A DNA stretch of 5,055 bases from positions 1 through 5,055 of the forward strand of contig CAJXSA010000292.1 in the NCBI GenBank assembly GCA_913060595.1, given 5' to 3'. The DNA is from an uncultured Ignavibacteria bacterium. GTDB lineage: Bacteria > Bacteroidota > Ignavibacteria > SZUA-365. Each line of letters opens with the position of its first letter. The first letter of the stretch is position 1. A model generated the notes under the pieces. The model worked only from the letters and a program-made list of their open reading frames with translations. It searched no databases and was not told the origin of the DNA. Shown piece by piece: positions 1-5,013 of this stretch. The translations under genes and the position numbers were made by a program.

Positions 1-1
1 C

Positions 2-112
2 AAATGGTTTTACCTGCTGTTCGCCGGTACATGCATGGTATTATTCGCCCTGTGGATGCCATCGACGTCCGCTGCCGAAATGGTATCCGCGAACCACCAC
101 CAGCGCACATAG
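2..112 (+). CDS. Possible 3' end of a membrane protein gene, entering from the left edge
   Basis: An open frame enters from the left edge and stops at TAG 110-112. Its first 20 codons read as a hydrophobic helix, KWFYLLFAGTCMVLFALWMP, which resembles the last transmembrane segment of a multi-pass transporter. In bases 1-60 this frame has G or C at 14 of 20 third codon positions and T at about half of its second positions, as expected for real membrane-protein coding. The remaining 16 codons lie antisense to the conserved-looking part of the minus-strand glycosidase-like ORF, so the original gene probably ended or was cut near base 60. Family is not identifiable from this fragment; a major-facilitator-type carrier is one guess. 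It could also be chance hydrophobicity. Confidence 0.33.
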   Translation, partial: KWFYLLFAGTCMVLFALWMPSTSAAEMVSANHHQRT

Positions 113-297
113 GGCCGCGCTGGCAGCACGCCCGCCGCCTCGCCGTCGCCGTATCCGGCGGAATGGAAGCCGGTGTTGCGGTAGACATCGGTATAAGAGG
201 AGTTCTGACGCGGCGCATCACCGCTCCCGGGCAGCAGCAGCCAGACGAGCACGGCACAGGACAGGACGATGAGGGCGGAAAGGACGTTTTTCGGCAT
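10..297 (-). CDS. N-terminal fragment of a glycoside hydrolase-like exported protein, apparently truncated
   Basis: This 95-residue ORF begins with a positive N-terminus and a hydrophobic segment (residues about 4-22) that would act as a signal anchor or signal peptide. After a polar linker comes RPYVRWWWFADTISAADVD (residues about 60-78). VRWWW followed by a short acidic 'aDvd' helix start is typical of the beginning of the catalytic barrel in large glycoside hydrolases of the GH106 or GH2-like kind; such proteins normally run to 600-1000 residues. Here the family-like sequence ends at about base 60, and the last 17 residues look unrelated before a stop at base 10. Other minus-strand frames do not restore the expected sequence, so a simple frameshift does not explain the loss. 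A GGAG ribosome site lies 7 bases upstream of the ATG. Family assignment rests on one motif; the truncation may be biological or an assembly artefact. Confidence 0.5.
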   Translation of the reverse strand: MPKNVLSALIVLSCAVLVWLLLPGSGDAPRQNSSYTDVYRNTGFHSAGYGDGEAAGVLPARPYVRWWWFADTISAADVDGIHRANNTMHVPANSR

Positions 298-310
298 CCG
301 GAGGCTCCGG
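298..310 (-). promoter_or_regulatory. Ribosome binding site of the glycosidase-like ORF inside a palindrome
   Basis: CCGGAG and CTCCGG flank a single central base, giving an almost perfect 13-base palindrome directly against the start codon. Read on the minus strand, the GGAG Shine-Dalgarno sequence (positions 308-305) sits in its first arm, 7 bases before the ATG. A 5-pair hairpin with a 3-base loop would cover the ribosome site. The motif is seen; any control of translation is inference. Confidence 0.4.
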
Positions 311-449
311 CATGGTTCACACAGCGTGGAAGGGTGCTAAACTAGGGAATTCCCCCGACAGATCACAGTCCGTCATGCCCCGGAATAAACCCCGCATACG
401 CGCTGGAAACGGCATTTTTTCATTTCCCTCGCCGCCCCCGCATTTTTCT

Positions 450-481
450 CTTGACAAAGGCGCATGCACACATTACCTTTG
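450..481 (+). promoter_or_regulatory. Bacteroidota-type promoter of the DUF72 gene
   Basis: TACCTTTG at 474-481 matches the Bacteroidota -7 element TAnnTTTG exactly. CTTG at 450-453, three of four matches to the -33 TTTG element, lies 20 bases upstream, within the usual spacing. TTGACA at 451-456 also fits a classical -35 box, but no good TATAAT follows at 17 bases. Transcription would begin near 487-490, giving an untranslated leader of about 24 bases before the ATG at 512. This placement argues against using the upstream ATG at 464 as the start. Confidence 0.55.
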
Positions 482-501
482 GTTAGACATTTGACTAACC
501 A
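480..501. promoter_or_regulatory. Inverted repeat overlapping the DUF72 promoter, probable operator
   Basis: TGGTTAG (480-486) and CTAACCA (495-501) form a perfect 7-base inverted repeat separated by 8 bases. It overlaps the end of the -7 element and the predicted transcription start, where a dimeric repressor would block initiation. The half-site spacing of about 15 bases between centres is more than one helical turn. No regulator gene is present in the window, so the cognate protein is unknown. An mRNA hairpin at the 5' end is an alternative. Confidence 0.45.
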
Positions 502-511
502 TTGCGCCATC

Positions 512-1375
512 ATGTACCAGGAAAGCCTTTTTGCGGAAAAAGAGACGCGTCTGCTGCCCCCGCGGAGCCTGTGGAAGCTGCGGCAGCGGGGCGTGTTCCT
601 CGGTACCAGCGGGTATTCGTACGAGGACTGGGTGGGACCGTTCTACCACTGGGGCACGAAAAAGCCGCGCATGCTCGAGTATTATCAGCATTTCTTCCCG
701 GCCACCGAGCTGAACTACACCTATTACAGCATGCCGCGTCCCAGCACGCTGTTCCAGATCCGCAACAAGGCCCCGCACATGATGTTCAGCGTCAAGGCGC
801 ATCAGAGCATCACGCATCAGCGCCGCGTGCTGCAGCAGAACTGGCAGGATTTCGCCGACGCCATGACGGTGCTCGCCGACGCCGATCAGCTGGCCTGCCT
901 GCTCTTCCAGTTCCCCTACAGCTTCAAGTGCACCAACGACAACTTCGCCTATCTCGACGAGCTGACCGAATACTTCAACAGCTTTCGCATTGTGCTTGAA
1001 CTGCGGCACGCAAGCTGGCATCATGAAACGACTTACGAATATTCACAGAAGCGCGGCATCACCCTCTGTTCCGTCGATGCGCCGCGTCTGCCCGGACTGA
1101 CCAGCAGCGTCGTCTACCCGGGGAAGGACCTGGCGTATTACCGTCTGCACGGACGCAACGCGCAGAACTGGTTCGACGGCGACAACATCACCCGTTACGA
1201 TTACCGTTACGACCCGCGCGAACTGGAAGAAATCGTCAGAAACATCATTTCACTGATAGAGGCATCACAGCATGTTTTTCTCTTTGCCAACAATCATCCA
1301 CGCGCTCAGGCAGTGGAAACCGTCTGTCAAATCGCCCGTGCTCTGGATGCAAGTCCTGCGCTGGCGGCACTTTAA
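512..1375 (+). CDS. DUF72 (YecE-like) family protein
   Basis: The 287-residue product belongs to the DUF72 family, whose members have a TIM-barrel fold and no established biochemical role; it should be cytoplasmic since no signal peptide is visible. Visible family motifs are GTSGYSYEDWVGPFYHW (residues 31-47), the ATELNYTYYSMP stretch after it, FQFPYSF mid-protein, AYYRLHGRN in the C-terminal half, and FLFANNHPRAQA near the end. The length is normal for the longer members of the family, which also begin with a short 'SLF' segment, as seen here in MYQESLFAE. An in-frame ATG at 464 would add 16 residues, but it lies upstream of the predicted -7 element and its extension spans the inverted repeat, so I chose 512. 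No clear Shine-Dalgarno precedes 512. The gene stands alone, convergent with the lipoprotein gene. Family assignment is firm; function is not. Confidence 0.92.
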   Translation: MYQESLFAEKETRLLPPRSLWKLRQRGVFLGTSGYSYEDWVGPFYHWGTKKPRMLEYYQHFFPATELNYTYYSMPRPSTLFQIRNKAPHMMFSVKAHQSITHQRRVLQQNWQDFADAMTVLADADQLACLLFQFPYSFKCTNDNFAYLDELTEYFNSFRIVLELRHASWHHETTYEYSQKRGITLCSVDAPRLPGLTSSVVYPGKDLAYYRLHGRNAQNWFDGDNITRYDYRYDPRELEEIVRNIISLIEASQHVFLFANNHPRAQAVETVCQIARALDASPALAAL

Positions 1376-1377
1376 CC

Positions 1378-1434
1378 GCATGCGCATGCTGCGTCTGAAA
1401 GGAATCGGCTGAGTCGCGCCCTCCCCCCCGGGAG
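1378..1434. other. Convergent intergenic spacer with two short palindromes
   Basis: The 65-base gap between the convergent DUF72 and lipoprotein genes contains a perfect 12-base palindrome, GCATGCGCATGC (1378-1389), three bases after the DUF72 stop codon, and a CTCCC/GGGAG hairpin with a 4-base loop (1421-1434). Neither is followed by a T tract in either direction, so neither is a standard intrinsic terminator, although this is where transcription from both sides should end. Confidence 0.3.
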
Positions 1435-1440
1435 AAATGC

Positions 1441-2130
1441 TCACCGGCAGCGGCGGCGGGCGTCGCGGACGATCATGTCGCCGAGCAGGTAGCCGCTTTC
1501 CTGCGCGGTGTAGAACACGGCGTCCTGCACTTCTTCGTCATCCATGGCCAGCAGCTCCACGCCGCTGACCACGCTTTCGACGGACATCACGCCCGGATGC
1601 CAAACGCCGGAGGAATGAAAGCGCAGCGGAACTTCCTGCGTCAGGTTGCGCTCCCAGACCAGCGCGCTGTCCGCGGCGCTGTACATTTCCTCGGTCACTT
1701 TCACGCGGAGAAAGACGCCATCCGCGTTGGAATGCAGGCTGAGCCGGCGCAGGCGCGTGGCGAGCACGTAGTCGTGTCCCCCGGCGGTGGGATCGGTGGG
1801 GACGACACCGAGGCGGTCGATGAGACTGCGTTCGATGCCCTCGGAGAGCACCGAGGCCACGCCGTCGACGTCCACGGACTGGTCAAAACTCTCATCCGCC
1901 GCGATGGTGCCGATGATGGAGAGGAGCGCCGTCACGATGCCCGTCCAGGGAGTATCCGGATCCGGATCGGGATCGTCCACCCAGATCGAGCTGCTCAGCT
2001 CATCCACTTCCGCCCGGTGCAGGAAAAGCATCTTCTTTCCTTCAATGGGATACTCCTGCAGCCGCGACGTCGACGAACAGCCCGCCAGCACAATGAAAAT
2101 GATGAATACAGGGAAAATTCGGGGTTTCAT
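1441..2130 (-). CDS. Predicted outer-membrane lipoprotein of unknown function
   Basis: The 229-residue product starts with a short basic region, a hydrophobic stretch and the lipobox LAGC, with the lipidated cysteine at residue 18 followed by SSTS. Serine rather than aspartate at +2 and the diderm setting suggest an outer-membrane or periplasm-facing location. An acidic proline repeat, DDPDPDPD (52-59), precedes a hydrophobic segment (about 62-78). The middle and C-terminal parts alternate helix and strand: a helix around VLSEGIERSLIDRLGV, then YVLATRLRRLSL, a strand with LRVKVTEEMYSAADSALVWE, and a final helix. This layout recalls small periplasmic alpha/beta lipoproteins such as LpoB- or CsgG-like folds, where a helix is followed by 'ADYVL' and 'D..tg..vW', but the resemblance is to fold style only and no family is claimed. 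GAGGA lies 10 bases before the ATG. The gene has its own promoter and converges on DUF72. Confidence 0.82.
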   Translation of the reverse strand: MKPRIFPVFIIFIVLAGCSSTSRLQEYPIEGKKMLFLHRAEVDELSSSIWVDDPDPDPDTPWTGIVTALLSIIGTIAADESFDQSVDVDGVASVLSEGIERSLIDRLGVVPTDPTAGGHDYVLATRLRRLSLHSNADGVFLRVKVTEEMYSAADSALVWERNLTQEVPLRFHSSGVWHPGVMSVESVVSGVELLAMDDEEVQDAVFYTAQESGYLLGDMIVRDARRRCR

Positions 2131-2140
2131 ACTGCGTTTT

Positions 2141-2145
2141 TCCTC
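2141..2145 (-). promoter_or_regulatory. Shine-Dalgarno site of the lipoprotein gene
   Basis: On the minus strand GAGGA stands exactly 10 bases before the ATG at 2130. This supports the chosen start, which also places the lipobox at the normal distance from the N-terminus. Confidence 0.6.
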
Positions 2146-2181
2146 AATTTAGGTCGTAACAGGCTCTGCATTTCCCATAAA

Positions 2182-2211
2182 CAAAGTTAGTGCCAACGCA
2201 AAAGTACCAAA
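2182..2211 (-). promoter_or_regulatory. Bacteroidota-type promoter of the lipoprotein gene
   Basis: On the minus strand TAACTTTG (2189-2182) matches the -7 element TAnnTTTG exactly, and TTTG (2211-2208) lies 18 bases upstream as the -33 element. Transcription would begin near 2176, leaving a leader of about 45 bases. The two exact matches in the right order and near-normal spacing make this the best promoter in the window. Confidence 0.6.
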
Positions 2212-2310
2212 AGGCGCCATATCTCGCGTGTTTTCAGAGCCGCATCCCACCGCAGACATCCATGAAGAGACACCACCGTCTCAAATCTGACACAGCACAA
2301 TCGCAATCGC

Positions 2311-2456
2311 CATCGGAAATCGGAAATCGGTTTCGGTTTCGGTTCTCGGTTCTCGGTTTCGCCCTCGGCTTTCGGTTTCGCTTTCGGTTTCGGTTCTCGG
2401 TTTCGCCCTCGGCTTTCGGTTTCGGCTTTCGGTTTCGCCATCGCCCTCGGTTTTCG
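2311..2456. repeat. Imperfect TCGGTT-type low-complexity repeat
   Basis: About 145 bases consist of short units such as TTTCGG, GGTTCTC and TCGCCCTCGGC in tandem. Every G is in CGG or CGC context, and there is no A on the plus strand from 2327 to 2439 (113 bases). The left border decays through two copies of ATCGGAA and the right border through TCGCCATCGCCCTCGG. The reading frames through it encode only repeats of Phe/Arg/Ser (plus) or Lys/Pro/Glu/Arg/Thr (minus), so it is unlikely to be coding. It lies just upstream of the M64 gene, inside the divergent gap, with 47 bases left before the ATG. Similar Glu-Asn-Arg-Glu-Pro-like spurious ORFs are known to me from draft genomes, suggesting slippage-grown intergenic repeats; that is inference. 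Confidence 0.85.
2346..2424 (+). repeat. Exact 35-base direct duplication within the low-complexity tract
   Basis: Bases 2346-2380 recur exactly at 2390-2424, an offset of 44 bases. The copies contain GGTTCTC, then TCGCCCTCGGC, then TTTCGG. After the second copy the sequence stays similar if one base is inserted. This shows a second, longer period above the 6-base one and implies recent duplication or slippage of a larger unit. Confidence 0.8.
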
Positions 2457-2491
2457 TATTTTCAAAAGACCGAACCTGTCTGTCAGCAAAC

Positions 2492-2495
2492 GGAG
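2492..2495 (+). promoter_or_regulatory. Shine-Dalgarno site of the M64 peptidase gene
   Basis: GGAG stands 8 bases before the ATG at 2504 and, with the signal peptide that follows, fixes this start. No TAnnTTTG element was found between the repeat tract and this site, so the promoter must lie within or before the repeat, or be of another type. Confidence 0.55.
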
Positions 2496-2503
2496 CAAGC
2501 TCA

Positions 2504-3925
2504 ATGCGCATCCGCCACTTCCTGATTCTCCTTGTCCTCCCCCTGCTCACCGCGCAGTCGCAGGTGGACTTCAACCGTTTCTTCTACGACAAGACCATGC
2601 GTGTCGACTATCATCACATCGGCACCAAGGGTGAAGAGCGCATCACGCTCGACAGGGTGGTGCAGGAGGGTCCCTGGCCGGGCAGCATGGTCAATCTCGT
2701 CGACACCCTGAACCTGGGACTGTACCTCCTGCGCGTGTACGACGTGAAAAGCGGATTATTGCTGTACTCGCGGGGATACTCGACGGTGTTCAACGAGTGG
2801 CAGACCACGCCGGAAGCCGGCCGCGGGGTGTGGAAGACCTTTCATGAATCCGTGCGCTTCCCCTTCCCGAAGCGTTCCGTGCAGGTGACCATCAGCCGCA
2901 GGGACGATTTCCTCGTCTTCCAGCAGAAATTCTCCGTCGTCGTCGATCCCGACGATCCCACCGTGGTCATCGCCGAAGCGCAGTATCCCCCCTTCGAGGT
3001 GATGGACCTGATGGACAACGGCGACATGCACAAGAAAGTGGACATCCTGATACTGGGTGACGGCTACGCGGCCGACGAGATGGACAAGTTCGTCGCCGAT
3101 GCGACGCATTTCAACAACGTGATGTTCGAAACCAGTCCCTTCAAGGAGCGTAAAGAGGACTTCAACGTGCGTGCGCTCAAGGTCGTCTCCCCGCAGAGCG
3201 GCATCGACGTGCCCGACCGCAACGTGTGGAAAAACACCGCGCTCGGATCGATGTACAACACCTTCGGCTCCCCGCGCTACGTGCTCACCGAGGCCAACCG
3301 CGACCTGCGCGACATCGCCGCCGCGGCGCCCTACGACTTCCTCTGCATACTGATCAACGACGACCGCTACGGCGGCGGCGGCATTTACCAGCTGTACACC
3401 ACCACCTACGCCAACGAGAAGAACGAGGGACAGGCCTGGCAGCGGGATTACGTGTATGTGCACGAGTTCGGACACAGTTTCGGGGGACTCGGTGACGAGT
3501 ACTCCTCCTCTTCCACCGGCTATGATGAATTCTATCCCGCCGGCGTCGAGCCCTGGGAGCCGAACGTCACCCGCCTCATGCATGCCCCGCATGTGAAATG
3601 GCAGGCCGATGTCACTCCCGGCATCGACATTCCCACCGACTGGGGAAAAGCGGAATACGACGCCCTCCGCGCCGAACTCGGCACGCTCGACCGCCTCGCG
3701 GAGGATTACTATGAAAAGCGCCAGCCCATATTCGAACGCATGGGCGAGATCTCGAAAAATCCCGATCTCCTCGGCAAGGTGGGCGCCTTCGAGGGCGCGG
3801 GCTACGTTTCCGAGGGCATGTACCGTCCCTCGCTGGACTGCCGCATGTTCTCCCTCAGCCTGACGGACTTCTGCCCCGTCTGCCGCGCCGCCATCGAACG
3901 CCAGATCGATTTCTACGCGAAATAA
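2504..3925 (+). CDS. Secreted M64 (IgA peptidase family) zinc metallopeptidase
   Basis: The 473-residue product is a zinc endopeptidase of MEROPS family M64, named for a Clostridium ramosum IgA protease; the substrate here is unknown. Residues 1 to about 19 are a signal peptide (basic start, leucine-rich core, small residues before cleavage). Residues about 20-165 form the beta-rich M64 N-terminal domain, and the peptidase domain follows from VDILILGDGY (179-188). The active site is HEFGHSFGGLGDEY (320-333): H320 and H324 bind zinc, E321 is the catalytic base, and D331 or E332 is the likely third ligand. LINDDRYGGGG precedes it. Near the C-terminus are C446 and the pair C457-P-V-C460, embedded in the family's conserved EGMYRPSLDCRMF...FCPVC region. 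All key residues are present and the length is normal for Bacteroidota members, so it should be active. A GGAG site supports the start. It appears monocistronic, with the large palindrome downstream. Confidence 0.93.
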   Translation: MRIRHFLILLVLPLLTAQSQVDFNRFFYDKTMRVDYHHIGTKGEERITLDRVVQEGPWPGSMVNLVDTLNLGLYLLRVYDVKSGLLLYSRGYSTVFNEWQTTPEAGRGVWKTFHESVRFPFPKRSVQVTISRRDDFLVFQQKFSVVVDPDDPTVVIAEAQYPPFEVMDLMDNGDMHKKVDILILGDGYAADEMDKFVADATHFNNVMFETSPFKERKEDFNVRALKVVSPQSGIDVPDRNVWKNTALGSMYNTFGSPRYVLTEANRDLRDIAAAAPYDFLCILINDDRYGGGGIYQLYTTTYANEKNEGQAWQRDYVYVHEFGHSFGGLGDEYSSSSTGYDEFYPAGVEPWEPNVTRLMHAPHVKWQADVTPGIDIPTDWGKAEYDALRAELGTLDRLAEDYYEKRQPIFERMGEISKNPDLLGKVGAFEGAGYVSEGMYRPSLDCRMFSLSLTDFCPVCRAAIERQIDFYAK

Positions 3926-3961
3926 TCGTCAAAAAGCGGTCCCACAGGCCGGAAAAGCAAT

Positions 3962-4000
3962 TTTAGGGTATGTTAAAATTCAATTTTAACATACCCTAAA
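3962..4000. repeat. 39-base near-perfect palindrome between the M64 and barrel-protein genes
   Basis: TTTAGGGTATGTTAAAATT (3962-3980) is followed by a single C and then its exact reverse complement (3982-4000), 19 of 19 bases paired. It starts 36 bases after the M64 stop. It is AT-rich in an otherwise GC-rich window. As RNA it would fold into a long hairpin with a short loop; the downstream TCTGTTTTG is only a weak T tract, so it may be a terminator for the M64 gene. As DNA it could be a large operator, a recombination site, or a solo copy of a dispersed palindromic repeat. No flanking target duplication or transposase is visible. Confidence 0.85.
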
Positions 4001-4007
4001 TCTGTTT

Positions 4008-4079
4008 TGACACCCTCGAAGTGCCCACCCCGCCGCATGCCTTGCGGCTGATCGGAACATTTTCCATGTTCGGGTGTCA
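4008..4079 (+). promoter_or_regulatory. Nested inverted repeats upstream of the barrel-protein gene, possible structured leader
   Basis: An outer 8-base pair, TGACACCC (4008-4015) with GGGTGTCA (4072-4079), encloses two hairpins: GCCGCA/TGCGGC (4032-4037 and 4043-4048, 5-base loop) and GAACAT/ATGTTC (4055-4060 and 4066-4071, 5-base loop). The second hairpin abuts the outer stem. The outer stem could instead extend by GAA (4018-4020) with TTC (4069-4071), which would break the second hairpin, so two folds compete. It ends 40 bases before the ATG at 4120. I do not recognise a known riboswitch class. It could also be a protein-binding region. Confidence 0.35.
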
Positions 4080-4119
4080 TTTCCATGGCCGCAATCCAAC
4101 AACTCCCTGAGCTGCCGCC

Positions 4120-5013
4120 ATGCGGATCAACCTCGTCCTCTTCCTCCTGTTCGTGCTGGGGGCTTATCCCCTGACTGGACAGGAACTGATGATGCGCGAT
4201 TCCACGCGTTACCTTCTCGTGCTTGACAGCGAGGAGCATTTCGTGGGTCATGTCATGGGACGCAGGAATGACACCCTGTTTTTCCGGACGACGAGCGGCA
4301 CACTGGTCGGAACGCCGGTGCAGCGCGTGTACTCACTCGATAAGGTCACCGGGTCGATAGACGCGCAGGCCTTTCCCACGCCTGGACGACGGGAGAGAAA
4401 ACCCGATCGCCCCACCTCCTCCTTCTTCATCATGCCCACGGCGTACACGCTGCCCGCGGGCGAGGTGCATGCGGGACTCTACGAAATCTTGCTGTTCGGC
4501 TTGAGCGCGGGACTGGGCGGGGTGGCCGACATACAGGGCGGGACGCTGTTACCCGTCATTCCCGAGACATACATGATAGGATTCAAGCTCGCGCCCCTGC
4601 AGGGCCCGCAGGGCGCGGTCGCCCTCGGGGGGAATATCATGGGAATGGTCTCCGACGATGACACCTTCGGACTGGTGTACATCGTGGGAACGCTGGCGCT
4701 CGGGGAAAGCTGGCTCTCCGCCGGGTACATGCATTTCCCCGACAGCTACCACCCCGGCGGTGCATTCATGATCGGCTTCGACCTCCCGGCCGCCGCACGT
4801 GTGCGCCTGATGGCCGAGCTGTGGATCCCATCGAACGAGAAGACTGATCCCCTCGAGGGCTGGGCGATGTTCGCACCCGGCGCACGCTTCGAGTCCGAGG
4901 GCTTCTGGCTGGATCTCGGCCTCTATCTTCCCGTCGGCACCGCCTATAGCGGTCGGCGATCCTTCAGCGGCGGGGGCTTCATCCCCTACCTCGGCGGCAC
5001 CTTCATTCTCTGA
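4120..5013 (+). CDS. Predicted outer-membrane beta-barrel protein of unknown function
   Basis: The 297-residue product has a clear signal peptide (residues 1 to about 21, hydrophobic LVLFLLFVLGAY, then LTGQ before the likely cleavage). Residues about 25-80 look like a small beta domain (FVGHVMGRRNDTLFFRTTSG, then VQRVYSLDKV), a pattern seen in Bacteroidota proteins that sense or display a 'G.v..r..d.l.f.t.sG' repeat. After a charged linker (RRERKPDRP) the rest, from SFFIMPTAYTLPAGE (about 100) to the end, alternates short hydrophobic strands with glycine-rich turns and ends in YLGGTFIL, as expected for an outer-membrane barrel. This arrangement is familiar from uncharacterised Bacteroidota proteins; no function is assigned. 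No good Shine-Dalgarno precedes the ATG, so the start rests on the signal peptide. It follows the M64 gene on the same strand but 194 bases away, with a palindrome between, so co-transcription is doubtful. Confidence 0.82.
   Translation: MRINLVLFLLFVLGAYPLTGQELMMRDSTRYLLVLDSEEHFVGHVMGRRNDTLFFRTTSGTLVGTPVQRVYSLDKVTGSIDAQAFPTPGRRERKPDRPTSSFFIMPTAYTLPAGEVHAGLYEILLFGLSAGLGGVADIQGGTLLPVIPETYMIGFKLAPLQGPQGAVALGGNIMGMVSDDDTFGLVYIVGTLALGESWLSAGYMHFPDSYHPGGAFMIGFDLPAAARVRLMAELWIPSNEKTDPLEGWAMFAPGARFESEGFWLDLGLYLPVGTAYSGRRSFSGGGFIPYLGGTFIL

Noticed and set aside
337..344. TAGTTTAG on the minus strand as the -7 element of the glycosidase-like ORF
   Set aside because: It has one mismatch to TAnnTTTG and no TTTG element at the right distance upstream.
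345..354. GGGAATTCCC palindrome in the left divergent gap
   Set aside because: A ten-base palindrome of this kind is not rare, and it is not positioned at a convincing promoter.
312..494. 60-codon plus-strand reading frame before the DUF72 gene
   Set aside because: It covers the promoter and half of the inverted repeat, has no ribosome site and resembles no protein I recognise.
473..1024. 183-codon minus-strand reading frame opposite the DUF72 gene
   Set aside because: It lies antisense to a well-supported gene, its product has no recognisable motif, and GC-rich codon use readily leaves such frames open.
1597..2190. 197-codon plus-strand reading frame opposite the lipoprotein gene
   Set aside because: It is antisense to a gene with a lipobox, ribosome site and promoter, and its product has no family-like features.
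2449..2473. CGGTTTT...AAAGACCG imperfect hairpin at the end of the repeat tract
   Set aside because: It needs a G-T pair and has only seven pairs, and the arms are derived from repeat sequence.
2187..2574. Lys/Pro/Glu-rich minus-strand and Phe/Arg-rich plus-strand reading frames through the repeat tract
   Set aside because: They merely translate the low-complexity repeat, overlap the start of the M64 gene or its upstream region, and lack ribosome sites or domains.
2756..3592. 278-codon minus-strand reading frame opposite the M64 gene
   Set aside because: It is Val/Gly/His-rich antisense of conserved peptidase codons, including the HEFGH site, and shows no independent domain.
4007..4012. TTGACA as a -35 box for the barrel-protein gene
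   Set aside because: The sequence 17 bases downstream is GC-rich with no -10 match, and the organism seems to use the Bacteroidota promoter type.
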